Shown here piece after piece: positions 1 to 5,364 of a stretch of 5,571 nucleotides of DNA. The first letter of the stretch is position 1, and each line of letters begins with the position of its first letter. Below the pieces are notes generated by a model that saw nothing but the letters and a program-made list of their open reading frames with translations, did not search any database and had not been told where the DNA came from. Position numbers and translations under genes: made by a program. Source of the stretch: an uncultured Ignavibacteria bacterium (GTDB lineage: Bacteria; Bacteroidota; Ignavibacteria; Kapaibacteriales; UBA2268); the NCBI GenBank assembly GCA_903911805.1, contig CAIWET010000617.1:1-5571 (forward strand), given 5' to 3'.

Positions 1-95
1 AATTTGTTAAAAAATATATTTCCATAACTACTAAATAATTCACCATATCGTAGTTCTACGTATTGTAAGGAATTAAAAAATGTGGTTAATTGCAT
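1..95 (-). CDS. Possible 5' end of a minus-strand gene leaving the window (unrecognised)
   Basis: On the minus strand an ATG at 95-93, two codons after an in-frame TAA, opens a reading frame of 31 codons that stays open to the left edge. The peptide begins MQLTTFFNSLQYVELRYGEL and is rich in aromatic residues. I recognise no family. In its favour, bases 1-95 are somewhat less AT-extreme than 96-158, and the ATG would put the gene head to head with the small plus-strand gene at 159. Against it, an open frame of this length can occur by chance in AT-rich DNA, and no Shine-Dalgarno sequence precedes the ATG. Treat as a weak candidate; sequence to the left would settle it. Confidence 0.25.
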   Translation of the reverse strand, partial: MQLTTFFNSLQYVELRYGELFSSYGNIFFNK

Positions 96-158
96 CTGTT
101 AAAAATACTTTTTTAATAAAACTTTTTTAGTTTCAAAATAAATAAAATTTTAGTGGTT

Positions 159-443
159 ATGATAGTAGCAAAGAACAAAGGATTTCTCTTAAGAGACCAA
201 GAAGATCATTTAGTCAAATTAGATTTCATTTTAGAAGAAGATACTGAAGCAGTCGTTGAATTATTAGATAATGAAAATATTCCTATTAAACAATTATACA
301 ATGGTTCTTTAAATAAAGGCTTTAACGATATTGAGGTTAATTTATTAAACCTCGAAAGTAATACCTATTATTATAGAATTAAAACAAAAATGGAACAAAT
401 AACTAAAATCCTTTATATAGTAAAATACATCAATCACTTATAA
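159..443 (+). CDS. Small orphan protein resembling a type IX secretion (Por) C-terminal sorting domain / FlgD-like Ig fold
   Basis: The 94-residue protein has the alternating strand pattern of a type A T9SS C-terminal sorting domain. It shows a start like LDFILEEDTEAVVELLD (about residues 18-34), then a turn and IKQLYNGSLNKGFNDIEV (43-60), NLESNTYYYRIKT (about 63-75), and the T-K-hydrophobic-IVK ending. In family members this module ends large secreted proteins and directs them through the T9SS to the cell surface. Here it stands almost alone: there is no signal peptide, no preceding passenger domain and no YPNPF-type opening motif, and a few residues (YINHL) follow the usual end. An in-frame TAA at 117-119 closes the frame upstream. 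GTG at 153 is an alternative start; ATG at 159 is preferred as the commoner codon. No Shine-Dalgarno sequence is visible. It could be a real small protein, or the decayed tail of a lost T9SS substrate. The fold resemblance is judged by eye. Confidence 0.6.
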   Translation: MIVAKNKGFLLRDQEDHLVKLDFILEEDTEAVVELLDNENIPIKQLYNGSLNKGFNDIEVNLLNLESNTYYYRIKTKMEQITKILYIVKYINHL

Positions 444-1296
444 TTTTTTGACAGTATTCTTTATAAGAACTATTTGGTAATTTACTTACTATTTCAATGA
501 ATTTTTCTTTTGAAATAAATTCTTGATTTAGAGCTACTTCTTCTAAACAGGCGATTTTGGTTCCTTGTCTCTTTTCAATCGAATGTATAAATGAACTTGC
601 TTCCATCAATGTTTCAGGAGTTCCTGTATCTAACCAGGCAATTCCTCTTCCAATTAACTCGACATTAAGTAATCCATTAGCTAGATATTCTTTTTGAACA
701 TCTGTAATTTCAAGTTCTCCTCTTAGACTAGGCTTCAAATTTTTTGAAATTTCTATAACTTTATTATCAAAGACATATAATCCAGGAATTGCAAAGTTCG
801 ATTTTGGAGTTTTTGGTTTTTCTTCAATTGAAATTACTTCATAATTTTTCCCAAACTCCACAACGCCATATTCACCAGGATTATTTACTCGATATCCAAA
901 AATTGTTCCACCCTTATTGTTTTTTATAGCATTTCTTAAAAAGTCAAGTTTACCATAAAATAGATTATCACCTAAAACAAGCACAACTTGCGAATCTCCA
1001 ATAAACTCTGCACCATAAACAAAAGCTTCAGCTATTCCTTTTGGTTGATCCTGAACCTTGTATTCGATTGTTATGCCCCATTGAGAGCCATCACCAAGAA
1101 GTGTTTCAAAATTCGGAGTGTCTTTAGGAGTAGAAATGATTAAAATTTCTTTGATGCCAGTGAGCATCAATAAAGCCAAAGGATAATATATCATTGGTTT
1201 ATCGTAAACCACTTGTAATTGCTTGCTAAAAATTGCAGTCATTGGATAAAGTCGAGTTCCGCTTCCGCCGGCTAATATTATTCCTTTAGTATTCAT
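430..1296 (-). CDS. rfbA: Glucose-1-phosphate thymidylyltransferase (RmlA/RfbA)
   Basis: RmlA joins dTTP and glucose-1-phosphate into dTDP-glucose and pyrophosphate in the cytoplasm, the entry step to dTDP-rhamnose and related sugars for O-antigen or other surface glycans. The protein is 288 residues, the usual length. Visible motifs are the nucleotide-binding loop GGSGTRLYP (10-18), SKQL with K25, YDKPMIYYPL (31-40), LLGDGSQWG (66-74), VLGDNLFYG with D110 (107-115), EEKP (158-161), RGELEITDV (192-200) and WLDTGTPETLMEA with D223 (221-233); D110 and D223 match the metal-binding aspartates of the family. The start is set at the ATG at 1296, giving the normal N-terminus MNTKGIILAGG; the frame opens 19 codons earlier at 1353, but that extension is not family-like. 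After SKQL it reads QVVYDKP where the best-known enzymes have LPVYDKP. No rfbB, rfbC or rfbD lies in the window. Its 3' end overlaps the small plus-strand gene by 14 bp. Confidence 0.95.
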   Translation of the reverse strand: MNTKGIILAGGSGTRLYPMTAIFSKQLQVVYDKPMIYYPLALLMLTGIKEILIISTPKDTPNFETLLGDGSQWGITIEYKVQDQPKGIAEAFVYGAEFIGDSQVVLVLGDNLFYGKLDFLRNAIKNNKGGTIFGYRVNNPGEYGVVEFGKNYEVISIEEKPKTPKSNFAIPGLYVFDNKVIEISKNLKPSLRGELEITDVQKEYLANGLLNVELIGRGIAWLDTGTPETLMEASSFIHSIEKRQGTKIACLEEVALNQEFISKEKFIEIVSKLPNSSYKEYCQKIISD

Positions 1297-1405
1297 TTTG
1301 TTTTTCGTATTTCTAAAAAATAATAATGAACGAATTAAACAAATTATTAGCACATTATTGCAAAAAAAAGTAATTTTGATTTTTTAAAAAAATAGAATTT
1401 CAAAA
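1297..1405. promoter_or_regulatory. Divergent rfbA / murB intergenic promoter region
   Basis: These 109 very AT-rich bases separate the start codons of rfbA (minus) and murB (plus), so both genes must be started from here or, for rfbA, very near. The best single signal is the murB-side TAATTTTG box listed separately. For rfbA I see only a weak sigma70-like pair on the minus strand, TTGCAA and TTTAAT with 18 bases between, which is not convincing. No operator palindrome or riboswitch-like structure is evident. Confidence 0.5.
1347..1378 (+). promoter_or_regulatory. Candidate Bacteroidota-type promoter for murB
   Basis: TAATTTTG at 1371-1378 matches the Bacteroidota -7 consensus TAnnTTTG exactly. 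TTAG at 1347-1350, 20 bases upstream, matches the -33 TTTG with one mismatch at the expected spacing. Transcription would begin around 1385, giving a leader of about 20 bases before the murB ATG at 1406. The match could be chance in such AT-rich DNA. Confidence 0.35.
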
Positions 1406-2419
1406 ATGAGAATTGAGAAAAAATATAATATAAAATCCCTTAACACTTTTGCCATTGACACAATTGCAGAAGAAGTGATGTTTTTAGAGCAAAAAGAAGA
1501 CTTTGCAGACGCTAGCAAATTAATTGCAAATAGTGATGTTAATCATTTAATATTAGGTGGTGGTTCAAATATTCTTTTTACTAAAGATTTCAATGGTATT
1601 CTAATCTCTATAGAGAATAAAGGAATAAAAATAGTTGAAGATGGAGAATATTTTGCTCTTGTTTCGTTTAGTGCTGGTGAAAATTGGCATAATTCTGTTG
1701 AATATTGTGTTCATAATGGATATTATGGATTAGAAAATCTTGCATTAATTCCTGGAAAAATTGGAGCTGCACCTGTTCAAAATATTGGTGCTTATGGCAT
1801 TGAACAATGCGATTTTTTGCATAGTGTAAAAGCATTTTTTGATGGCGAGGAATTTGAGTTTTTAGCTGAAGATTTAAAGTTTGGTTATAGAAATTCAATT
1901 TTTAAAGATGAGAAATACAAGAAGTACATAATTTATGAAGTAACCTATAAACTGCATAAGGATAAAGAGAAAATAAATACTAGCTATAAAGATATAAGAG
2001 AATTCATTCAAAAGAAAGATATAATTAAACCACAACCAATAGATATTTTCCACGCTATTATTAATATTAGACAAGCAAAATTACCAGATCCCGCAATAAT
2101 TGGCAATGCTGGAAGTTTTTTTAAAAACCCAGTTTATGATGCTCATTTAGTTTCAAAATTACAAATTAAATATCCGGATATGCCTGTATATTCTGTAGAT
2201 GATCATCACTCAAAAATTTCTGCAGCTTATTTGATAGACAAAGCTGGATTTAAAGGATTCAGGAAAAATGATGCAGGAGTTTTTAACAAGCACGCTTTAA
2301 TTTTATGCAATTTCGGAAATGCTTCAGGGAAAGAAATATTCAATTTGTCAGAAGAAATAATTCATAAAGTTAGGGAAATTTTTGGAGTTACTTTAGAGCG
2401 AGAAGTTATTTTAGTTTAA
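1406..2419 (+). CDS. murB: UDP-N-acetylenolpyruvoylglucosamine reductase (MurB, type I)
   Basis: MurB is a cytoplasmic FAD enzyme that uses NADPH to reduce UDP-GlcNAc-enolpyruvate to UDP-MurNAc, the second committed step of peptidoglycan synthesis. The 337 residues are close to the 342 of the E. coli type I enzyme. The FAD-binding domain shows LNTFAID (12-18), LGGGSNILFTKDF (50-62) and GLENLALIPGKIGAAPVQNI (108-127) followed by GAYG. The catalytic region shows GYRNSIFK with R162, then LPDPAIIGNAGSFFKNP (226-242) with S237 as the likely proton donor, and the C-terminal LEREV (330-334) supplies the conserved glutamate (E331 or E333). SAAYLIDKAGFKG (272-284) is also typical. The ATG at 1406 follows an A-rich stretch without Shine-Dalgarno sequence and gives the expected N-terminus. 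It is single-gene on this strand; its TAA overlaps the coaX stop codon on the other strand. It is not in a mur/fts cluster here. Confidence 0.97.
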   Translation: MRIEKKYNIKSLNTFAIDTIAEEVMFLEQKEDFADASKLIANSDVNHLILGGGSNILFTKDFNGILISIENKGIKIVEDGEYFALVSFSAGENWHNSVEYCVHNGYYGLENLALIPGKIGAAPVQNIGAYGIEQCDFLHSVKAFFDGEEFEFLAEDLKFGYRNSIFKDEKYKKYIIYEVTYKLHKDKEKINTSYKDIREFIQKKDIIKPQPIDIFHAIINIRQAKLPDPAIIGNAGSFFKNPVYDAHLVSKLQIKYPDMPVYSVDDHHSKISAAYLIDKAGFKGFRKNDAGVFNKHALILCNFGNASGKEIFNLSEEIIHKVREIFGVTLEREVILV

Positions 2420-3186
2420 ATCACTGACAAAATACCCTCTAATACTAAATAAGGTTTAATAATTATTTCAATTTTTTGATTATTAAGTTCAATTATAGAA
2501 TCCTCAGAATTAATACTCTTTAATCTCTTAAGATTTGAAAAAATCAAATCGCGATATCCTCCAGTTATGAAAATAGTTTTGGGATCTATCAAATCAAAAT
2601 TATTTTGAATAATAGAAATTATTCCAAAAGAAGTAGCTTCCACAATGCCCTTTAAAACGGCATCCGAAGTATTGTCTGGGATTTTATTACTCGCTTGGAA
2701 GGATTTTAATTTCTCTGGTTCAATAAAAATTTTATTCGTTTTATGATTGATAGCATCTAATTGTGTTCTCAGTCCCGGAAGAATATAACCTCCCATTACA
2801 TTTCCTGATCCTTTAAGAAAATTAATTGTATTTGCTGTTCCACAATCAATAGTTACACAATTCTCTTTAGTAAGATTTCTTGCAGCGACCATCCCAAACA
2901 ATCTATCGCTTCCAATTCCTTTGATTGATGAATAATCAATTGCATTTTGATTAGATAGTAATTCATCTGCGAAATGAAGTTTTTTAATTCCAAAAGATTT
3001 GACTATACTTGTAATATTATCATTTACCGAAGAAACACCTACAGTGGCACCTTTTAATAATGGTTCTAATATTTCAGTAATTTCTACTTGATTCATTTCT
3101 CTATAAGAGAATGTCAGATGTTCATTGGCTGAAGTAAGAATTTTTATTCGGGTATTCCCTATATCTAAAGCTATTTTTCTAGTCAT
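2416..3186 (-). CDS. coaX: Type III pantothenate kinase (CoaX)
   Basis: CoaX phosphorylates pantothenate with ATP, the first step of coenzyme A synthesis, in the cytoplasm; type III enzymes need a monovalent cation such as potassium and resist CoA feedback. The 256 residues fit the family. Motifs in order are the ATP-binding DIGNTRIK (8-15), GIGSDR (90-95) for pantothenate binding with D94, TIDCGTANT (112-120) with D114, GGYILPGLR (132-140), TGGYRDL (208-214) and the ending LVLEGIL (247-253), all typical of the ASKHA-fold type III kinases. It is the last gene of a three-gene minus-strand unit: its ATG at 3186 lies inside the end of birA (8 bp overlap), which suggests translational coupling. 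No good Shine-Dalgarno sequence lies at proper distance; GGAG is about 18 bases upstream. Its TAA overlaps the murB TAA. Confidence 0.95.
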   Translation of the reverse strand: MTRKIALDIGNTRIKILTSANEHLTFSYREMNQVEITEILEPLLKGATVGVSSVNDNITSIVKSFGIKKLHFADELLSNQNAIDYSSIKGIGSDRLFGMVAARNLTKENCVTIDCGTANTINFLKGSGNVMGGYILPGLRTQLDAINHKTNKIFIEPEKLKSFQASNKIPDNTSDAVLKGIVEATSFGIISIIQNNFDLIDPKTIFITGGYRDLIFSNLKRLKSINSEDSIIELNNQKIEIIIKPYLVLEGILSVI

Positions 3187-3913
3187 AATTATATCTTATT
3201 GAATCTCCATTATCAATAAATTCGATTTCTCCAGAAACTTCATTTATTACTTTTAGTCTTCCATCTTCCAAAATATCAATTACTCGGAATTCTTCAGCTT
3301 TGCCGATAATTTGTATCTTTTTATTCAAAATATCTAGATTTTTAATCCAAATTTCAGCTACTTTTTTATAATCTAAATTATTATAATACTCAATTTTATT
3401 TATAAGTAAATCTAAGACTTCATTTTTATCAAAATTAAATCCTAATTGCTTTAAAGAAATCGCAGTATTTGACAATTCATTTTCAAAAAAGCTTTGGTTG
3501 ATATTAACACCAATCCCAAGAATAGTAAAGTCGCATCTATCTCCAATGAATCCGTTATTTATTATAACTCCGCATATTTTTTTGTATTCTTCTTCATCTT
3601 TAGCCATAACGTCATTTGGATATTTCAATCTAAAAATATCTTTTTGCGTTAGTTCGTAAAGAATCTCTTTAACTGCAAGGCATCCTAAGCCCTGATAAAT
3701 CACAGCTTCTTCAATTTTTATTGGTTTATTATGCTTGATTCCAACCGAAAGAAAAATATTATCGCCATTATCCCCCAACCAAACTTTTGAGTTTCTTCCT
3801 TGACCACCAGTTTGATAATCTGCAGAAACAGCAAAAATTTCAGTTTGAGTTGATAACTTATCCCGAGCAATTAAATTCGTGGACTCTACAGTTTCGAATT
3901 TAAAATGCCTCAT
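3179..3913 (-). CDS. birA: Biotin--[biotin carboxyl-carrier protein] ligase, monofunctional (BirA type)
   Basis: The enzyme activates biotin with ATP to biotinyl-AMP and attaches it to the lysine of biotin carboxyl-carrier domains such as that of acetyl-CoA carboxylase. The 244 residues hold the catalytic domain, with VESTN (9-13), the biotin/adenylate loop QTGGQGRNSKVW (34-45), GDNIFLSV (50-57), RLKYPNDVMA (95-104), KICGVIINNG (112-121) with K112 as the conserved biotin-contacting lysine, and GIGVNIN (133-139). A C-terminal SH3-like part follows (about 205-244). There is no N-terminal winged-helix DNA-binding domain, so this is not the bifunctional repressor form. The E. coli GRGRRG loop reads GQGRNS here, keeping the arginine equivalent to R118 (R40). 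The start at 3913 is supported by GGAGG about 10 bases upstream. It begins two bases after the lipoprotein stop and overlaps coaX by 8 bp. Confidence 0.94.
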   Translation of the reverse strand: MRHFKFETVESTNLIARDKLSTQTEIFAVSADYQTGGQGRNSKVWLGDNGDNIFLSVGIKHNKPIKIEEAVIYQGLGCLAVKEILYELTQKDIFRLKYPNDVMAKDEEEYKKICGVIINNGFIGDRCDFTILGIGVNINQSFFENELSNTAISLKQLGFNFDKNEVLDLLINKIEYYNNLDYKKVAEIWIKNLDILNKKIQIIGKAEEFRVIDILEDGRLKVINEVSGEIEFIDNGDSIRYNYD

Positions 3914-3915
3914 TT

Positions 3916-4560
3916 TTATTCGCCCTCCATATGGCCAATTGGTTCGATTATATCTTTCATCAATTTATCAGATATCTGAGCGAATCCAACAGAGAATGCA
4001 GGGACAATGCTCTTTGCTCCATTATCTTTTCTTGGAACATCAATTTGATATTGCTTACTAAAAAGTATTTTGTAATCAGGAGAAACATAATCTCTTTTTA
4101 ATAATGAAAATCTGATGGATATTGAAACATCGTTCTTTCCTTCTTTTTCAGGATTATTATTTGCAATTAATTCCATCACCTGACCTTCTAAAATATAATC
4201 AGGCAAGCGAATCGAATTACTTTTGAAAACTCCTTCCGCAAAATAATCGTATTCATTAAGTTTGGTTACAAAATAATCAGTAACCATTGAGGAGATGTCT
4301 CCAGACCAACGATGGTAGAAATATCGCTGAATTGATTTATCAGGATTCTGAGCAATTAGATGTTCAGTATCAAATTCTTCATTTATTGAAAAATTTCTAA
4401 TTTGCATTGAAGACGCAATTTTTAGGTTACGTTTAAATTGACTATTTTCCTGAGTAAGCCTGTAATACTCGACTTCAGGATATTCACTCTTGAAATTAAT
4501 ACAAGAATTAAAGGTAAAAGATATACCTATCAACATTAAAATATTTATAATTTTTTTCAT
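3916..4560 (-). CDS. ABC-type transport auxiliary lipoprotein (PqiC/YmbA-like, DUF330-type)
   Basis: The 214-residue protein opens with a lipoprotein signal: MKKIINILMLIGISFTF, then N-S-C with the lipidated cysteine at C20. Phenylalanine at -3 is not the classical leucine. The mature part matches by pattern the ABC-transporter auxiliary lipoproteins: YYRL (32-35), a strand region LKIASSMQIRNFSI (46-59), the arginine-tryptophan element RYFYHRW (79-85), SSMVTDYFVTKLNEYDYF (90-107), DYILEGQVMEL (121-131) and an ISIRFSLLKRD strand (147-157). Relatives are outer-membrane-anchored partners of MlaD/MCE-type lipid transporters. No permease, ATPase or MCE-domain gene is beside it; instead it heads a unit with birA and coaX, with only two bases before birA. 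Starts at ATG 4569 or TTG 4575 are possible; ATG 4560 gives the cleanest signal peptide. The family assignment is by eye and moderately sure; lipoprotein nature is surer. Confidence 0.75.
   Translation of the reverse strand: MKKIINILMLIGISFTFNSCINFKSEYPEVEYYRLTQENSQFKRNLKIASSMQIRNFSINEEFDTEHLIAQNPDKSIQRYFYHRWSGDISSMVTDYFVTKLNEYDYFAEGVFKSNSIRLPDYILEGQVMELIANNNPEKEGKNDVSISIRFSLLKRDYVSPDYKILFSKQYQIDVPRKDNGAKSIVPAFSVGFAQISDKLMKDIIEPIGHMEGE
3924..3928 (-). promoter_or_regulatory. Shine-Dalgarno sequence for birA
   Basis: On the minus strand GGAGG lies 10 bases before the birA ATG at 3913 and is formed by the last codons (Met-Glu-Gly-Glu) of the upstream lipoprotein gene. It fixes the birA start. 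Other starts in this window lack such a clear site. Confidence 0.6.
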
Positions 4561-4637
4561 AAAAATCATTTTCAATTTTTATTAATTCACACAATTTGCT
4601 AATTTACAAAATTATTTATGAATGATTTAATAAAAGT
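4561..4637. promoter_or_regulatory. Divergent lipoprotein-birA-coaX / lpxH promoter region
   Basis: These 77 AT-rich bases lie between two start codons facing apart and must drive both the minus-strand three-gene unit and lpxH plus the GH57 gene. On the minus side there is a perfect TAATTTTG box (listed separately). On the plus side, TATTTATG at 4613-4620 matches TAnnTTTG with one mismatch. TTTACA (4603-4608) and TTTAAT (4626-4631) form a sigma70-like pair with 17-base spacing; it would put the transcript start almost at the lpxH ATG. Which is used cannot be told from sequence. No clear operator palindrome is seen. Confidence 0.5.
4607..4614 (-). promoter_or_regulatory. Candidate -7 box for the lipoprotein-birA-coaX unit
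   Basis: On the minus strand TAATTTTG matches the Bacteroidota -7 consensus TAnnTTTG exactly and is the same octamer as upstream of murB. It lies 46 bases before the lipoprotein ATG at 4560. The -33 element is poor: only TTTT or TTTA about 16-17 bases upstream, slightly short of the usual spacing. Confidence 0.3.
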
Positions 4638-5363
4638 ATGTATTATTTTTTTTCAGACGTACATTTAGGTCTTTTTTCTAGAGAAAAAGATATAGCAATC
4701 GAAGACAAATTGATTGGGTTTTTAGATGAAATTCAGCATTCAGCCAAAAAGATTTTTATTTTGGGTGATTTGTTTGATTATTGGTTTGATTATAAAAAAG
4801 TAATTCCAGCAAATTTTTATAGAATTATTAATAAACTTACTGAATTAAAACAATCAGGTATTGAAATAATTTATTTAATGGGTAATCACGATTTTGGGCA
4901 TTTTAAGTTTTTCAAAGAAGAACTTGGAATCGATGTTTTAGATCATGATTATTTATGCGAACTCGAAGGAAAGAAATTTTACTTGTCCCACGGTGATAAT
5001 TTTGTTTACAAAGATTATGGATATATGATAATCAAACCTATTTTACGCAATAAATTAATTCAATCAATTTATCGATTAGTTCATCCAGACTTTGGGATAT
5101 GGCTTGCATCATCATCTTCTCAAAAAAGTAGAGGCTATACAGACAAAAAAGATTATGGAGGAATTGATGGACTTGAGATTTTTGCAAAACAAAAAATTGA
5201 TGAAGGTTATGATTTCGTTATGATGGGTCATAATCATTTAGTAAAAATAATCGATTACAAGCAGGGGAAATATATCAATCTTGGTGAATGGATAAATAAT
5301 CCTTCTTATGCTGTTTTCGATGGAAAAAATTTAGAATTGAAATACCTTAATAAAGAAATATAA
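4638..5363 (+). CDS. lpxH: UDP-2,3-diacylglucosamine diphosphatase (LpxH-type metallophosphoesterase)
   Basis: LpxH hydrolyses UDP-2,3-diacylglucosamine to lipid X and UMP at the inner membrane face, the fourth step of lipid A synthesis. The 241 residues match the family length (E. coli 240). The calcineurin-like metal centre is complete: SDVHLG (6-11; D7, H9), LGDLFDYWFDY (42-52; D44), MGNHDFGHF (81-89; N83, H84), LSHGDN (116-121; H118) and MGHNHL (196-201; H198, H200). The lipid-binding insert contains YRLVHPDFGIWLASSSSQKS (145-164). The FDYWF motif and the insert favour LpxH over generic metallophosphoesterases, though orthology to the Proteobacterial enzyme is inferred. The ATG at 4638 gives the expected N-terminus just before the first motif; no Shine-Dalgarno sequence is visible. 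A GH57 gene follows after a single base, suggesting cotranscription. Its presence implies an LPS-bearing diderm. Confidence 0.92.
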   Translation: MYYFFSDVHLGLFSREKDIAIEDKLIGFLDEIQHSAKKIFILGDLFDYWFDYKKVIPANFYRIINKLTELKQSGIEIIYLMGNHDFGHFKFFKEELGIDVLDHDYLCELEGKKFYLSHGDNFVYKDYGYMIIKPILRNKLIQSIYRLVHPDFGIWLASSSSQKSRGYTDKKDYGGIDGLEIFAKQKIDEGYDFVMMGHNHLVKIIDYKQGKYINLGEWINNPSYAVFDGKNLELKYLNKEI

Positions 5364-5364
5364 A

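Noticed and set aside
48..62. Short inverted repeat CGTAG-TT-CTACG near the left edge
   Set aside because: Five-base arms with a two-base loop, no T-run and no neighbouring copies; too small to call a terminator or operator.
437..467. CTTATAA / TTATAAG inverted repeat as a terminator
   Set aside because: The stem has only one G-C pair with a 17-base loop and no T-run after the right arm; too weak to list as a terminator.
1297..1353. 19-codon N-terminal extension of rfbA starting at ATG 1353
   Set aside because: The extension is unlike RmlA N-termini; starting at 1296 gives the standard MNTKGIILAGG and normal family length.
1668..1898. 76-codon open frame on the minus strand inside murB
   Set aside because: It lies wholly within the well-supported murB gene, is rich in Gln, His and Asn as an antisense shadow of AT-rich coding DNA, and resembles no family.
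2407..2434. TATTTT / AAAATA stem at the murB-coaX junction as a bidirectional terminator
   Set aside because: Six A-T pairs only with a 16-base loop; not stable enough to support.
3879..4061. 60-codon open frame on the plus strand across the birA start and lipoprotein end
   Set aside because: It is antisense to two supported genes, has no recognisable motif and no start signal; a shadow.
4561..4575. Longer lipoprotein starts at ATG 4569 or TTG 4575
   Set aside because: They only add residues before an already complete lipoprotein signal peptide; ATG 4560 followed by two lysines is the more typical start, though 4569 cannot be excluded.
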